The position numbers and the translations under genes were made by a program. Source: Ziziphus jujuba (taxonomy: Eukaryota > Streptophyta > Magnoliopsida > Rosales > Rhamnaceae). Taken from it: 64,000 nucleotides of DNA. The DNA lies in assembly GCF_031755915.1 (NCBI RefSeq), contig NC_083389.1, positions 18,198,501-18,262,500 of the forward strand, given 5' to 3'. Shown in pieces: positions 63,623 to 64,000 of the stretch (position 1 is the first letter of the stretch; every line of letters starts with the position of its first letter). The notes under the pieces were generated by a model that searched no databases, was not told where the DNA came from, and saw only the letters and a list, made by a program, of their open reading frames with translations.

Positions 63623-64000
63623 TTTTCTAAAAATTTCAGTTGTCTTATTTAATACTTTTAAAAATATTAAATTGTTTTTGAAAATATTAATGAAAAATAT
63701 TTTTTTTTAAATCTTGTTATTAGAAAAAGTGAAACAAAAAGTTAGTCACTTAAAAATTTTAGTGTTCTAAAATCAAAAAGAAGTAAATGAATAGGATAAG
63801 AGAAGTTCTTTTTGTAGTTCCATTTAAACCAAATACGATCTCATTGCCAGCGGTGGCATTGGTTTTTCTTTTACGCAAAAAATCCAAATTTAGCTTCCTG
63901 ATGCTACCAGTGGACCTCTTCCAGCGATAATTAGTCTTTCAAAAATTAAATAAAATATAAATTGGGGTTTTTTATTAAAAAAAAAAAAATGTGCAGTTAA
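63623..64000. other. No gene seen
   Basis: AT-rich flank after the Helitron end. No feature was recognised. Confidence 0.5.

Noticed and set aside
1..64000. CRISPR array, rRNA or bacterial operon
   Set aside because: No regular repeat-spacer pattern, no rRNA sequence and no bacterial gene organisation. Introns and plant transposons point to a plant nuclear genome.

Overview
This window looks like nuclear DNA of a eudicot plant, probably a woody rosid. It is very AT-rich, has spliced genes with GT-AG introns, long A/T and (AT)n runs, and is dominated by plant transposable elements of several classes. Only one gene looks intact: a ten-exon APETALA2-family repressor of the RAP2-7/TOE1 type on the minus strand (44709-47521), with a clear miR172 target site in its last exon. 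Nearly everything else is mobile DNA or its debris.

Layout. 1-4.5 kb and 27.4-30.8 kb are two near-identical 3.4-kb direct repeats, each holding a decayed Ty3/gypsy gag and primer-binding site. 4.5-9 kb holds a Mutator-like (MULE) transposase gene, readable end to end in one frame but broken by three stop codons. 9.8-12.3 kb is a cluster of exon fragments from three unrelated cellular genes (a mitochondrial PPR protein, the clamp-loader protein CTF18, and an SMP/C2 lipid-transfer protein of the NTMC2T5 type). All are on the minus strand with introns kept, which is the signature of gene capture by a transposon. 13-23.3 kb contains Copia and gypsy remnants and two long solo-LTR-like blocks. 24-25 kb has AT-rich local tandem duplications. 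A tRNA-type SINE with a 17-bp target duplication lies at 27.0 kb.

33.7-37.9 kb is a decayed L1-type LINE. Its reverse-transcriptase catalytic motif is interrupted by a complete 361-bp TRIM element (147-bp LTRs, 67-bp interior, CAATG target duplication). An RNase H tail of another LINE lies nearby in the opposite orientation. 49.1-61.0 kb is a nest: an old gypsy element on the plus strand, split by a younger Copia element on the minus strand. The Copia leader carries a GC-rich repeat block with five CACGTG boxes. 61.6-63.6 kb looks like a non-autonomous Helitron (5' TC, 3' hairpin plus CTAG, inserted between A and T) that contains a tandem array of alternating ~100-bp units.

The elements do not form a pathway. 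They record successive insertions around one conserved flowering-time regulator. Gene identities come from reading the translations and recognising families; no database search was run.
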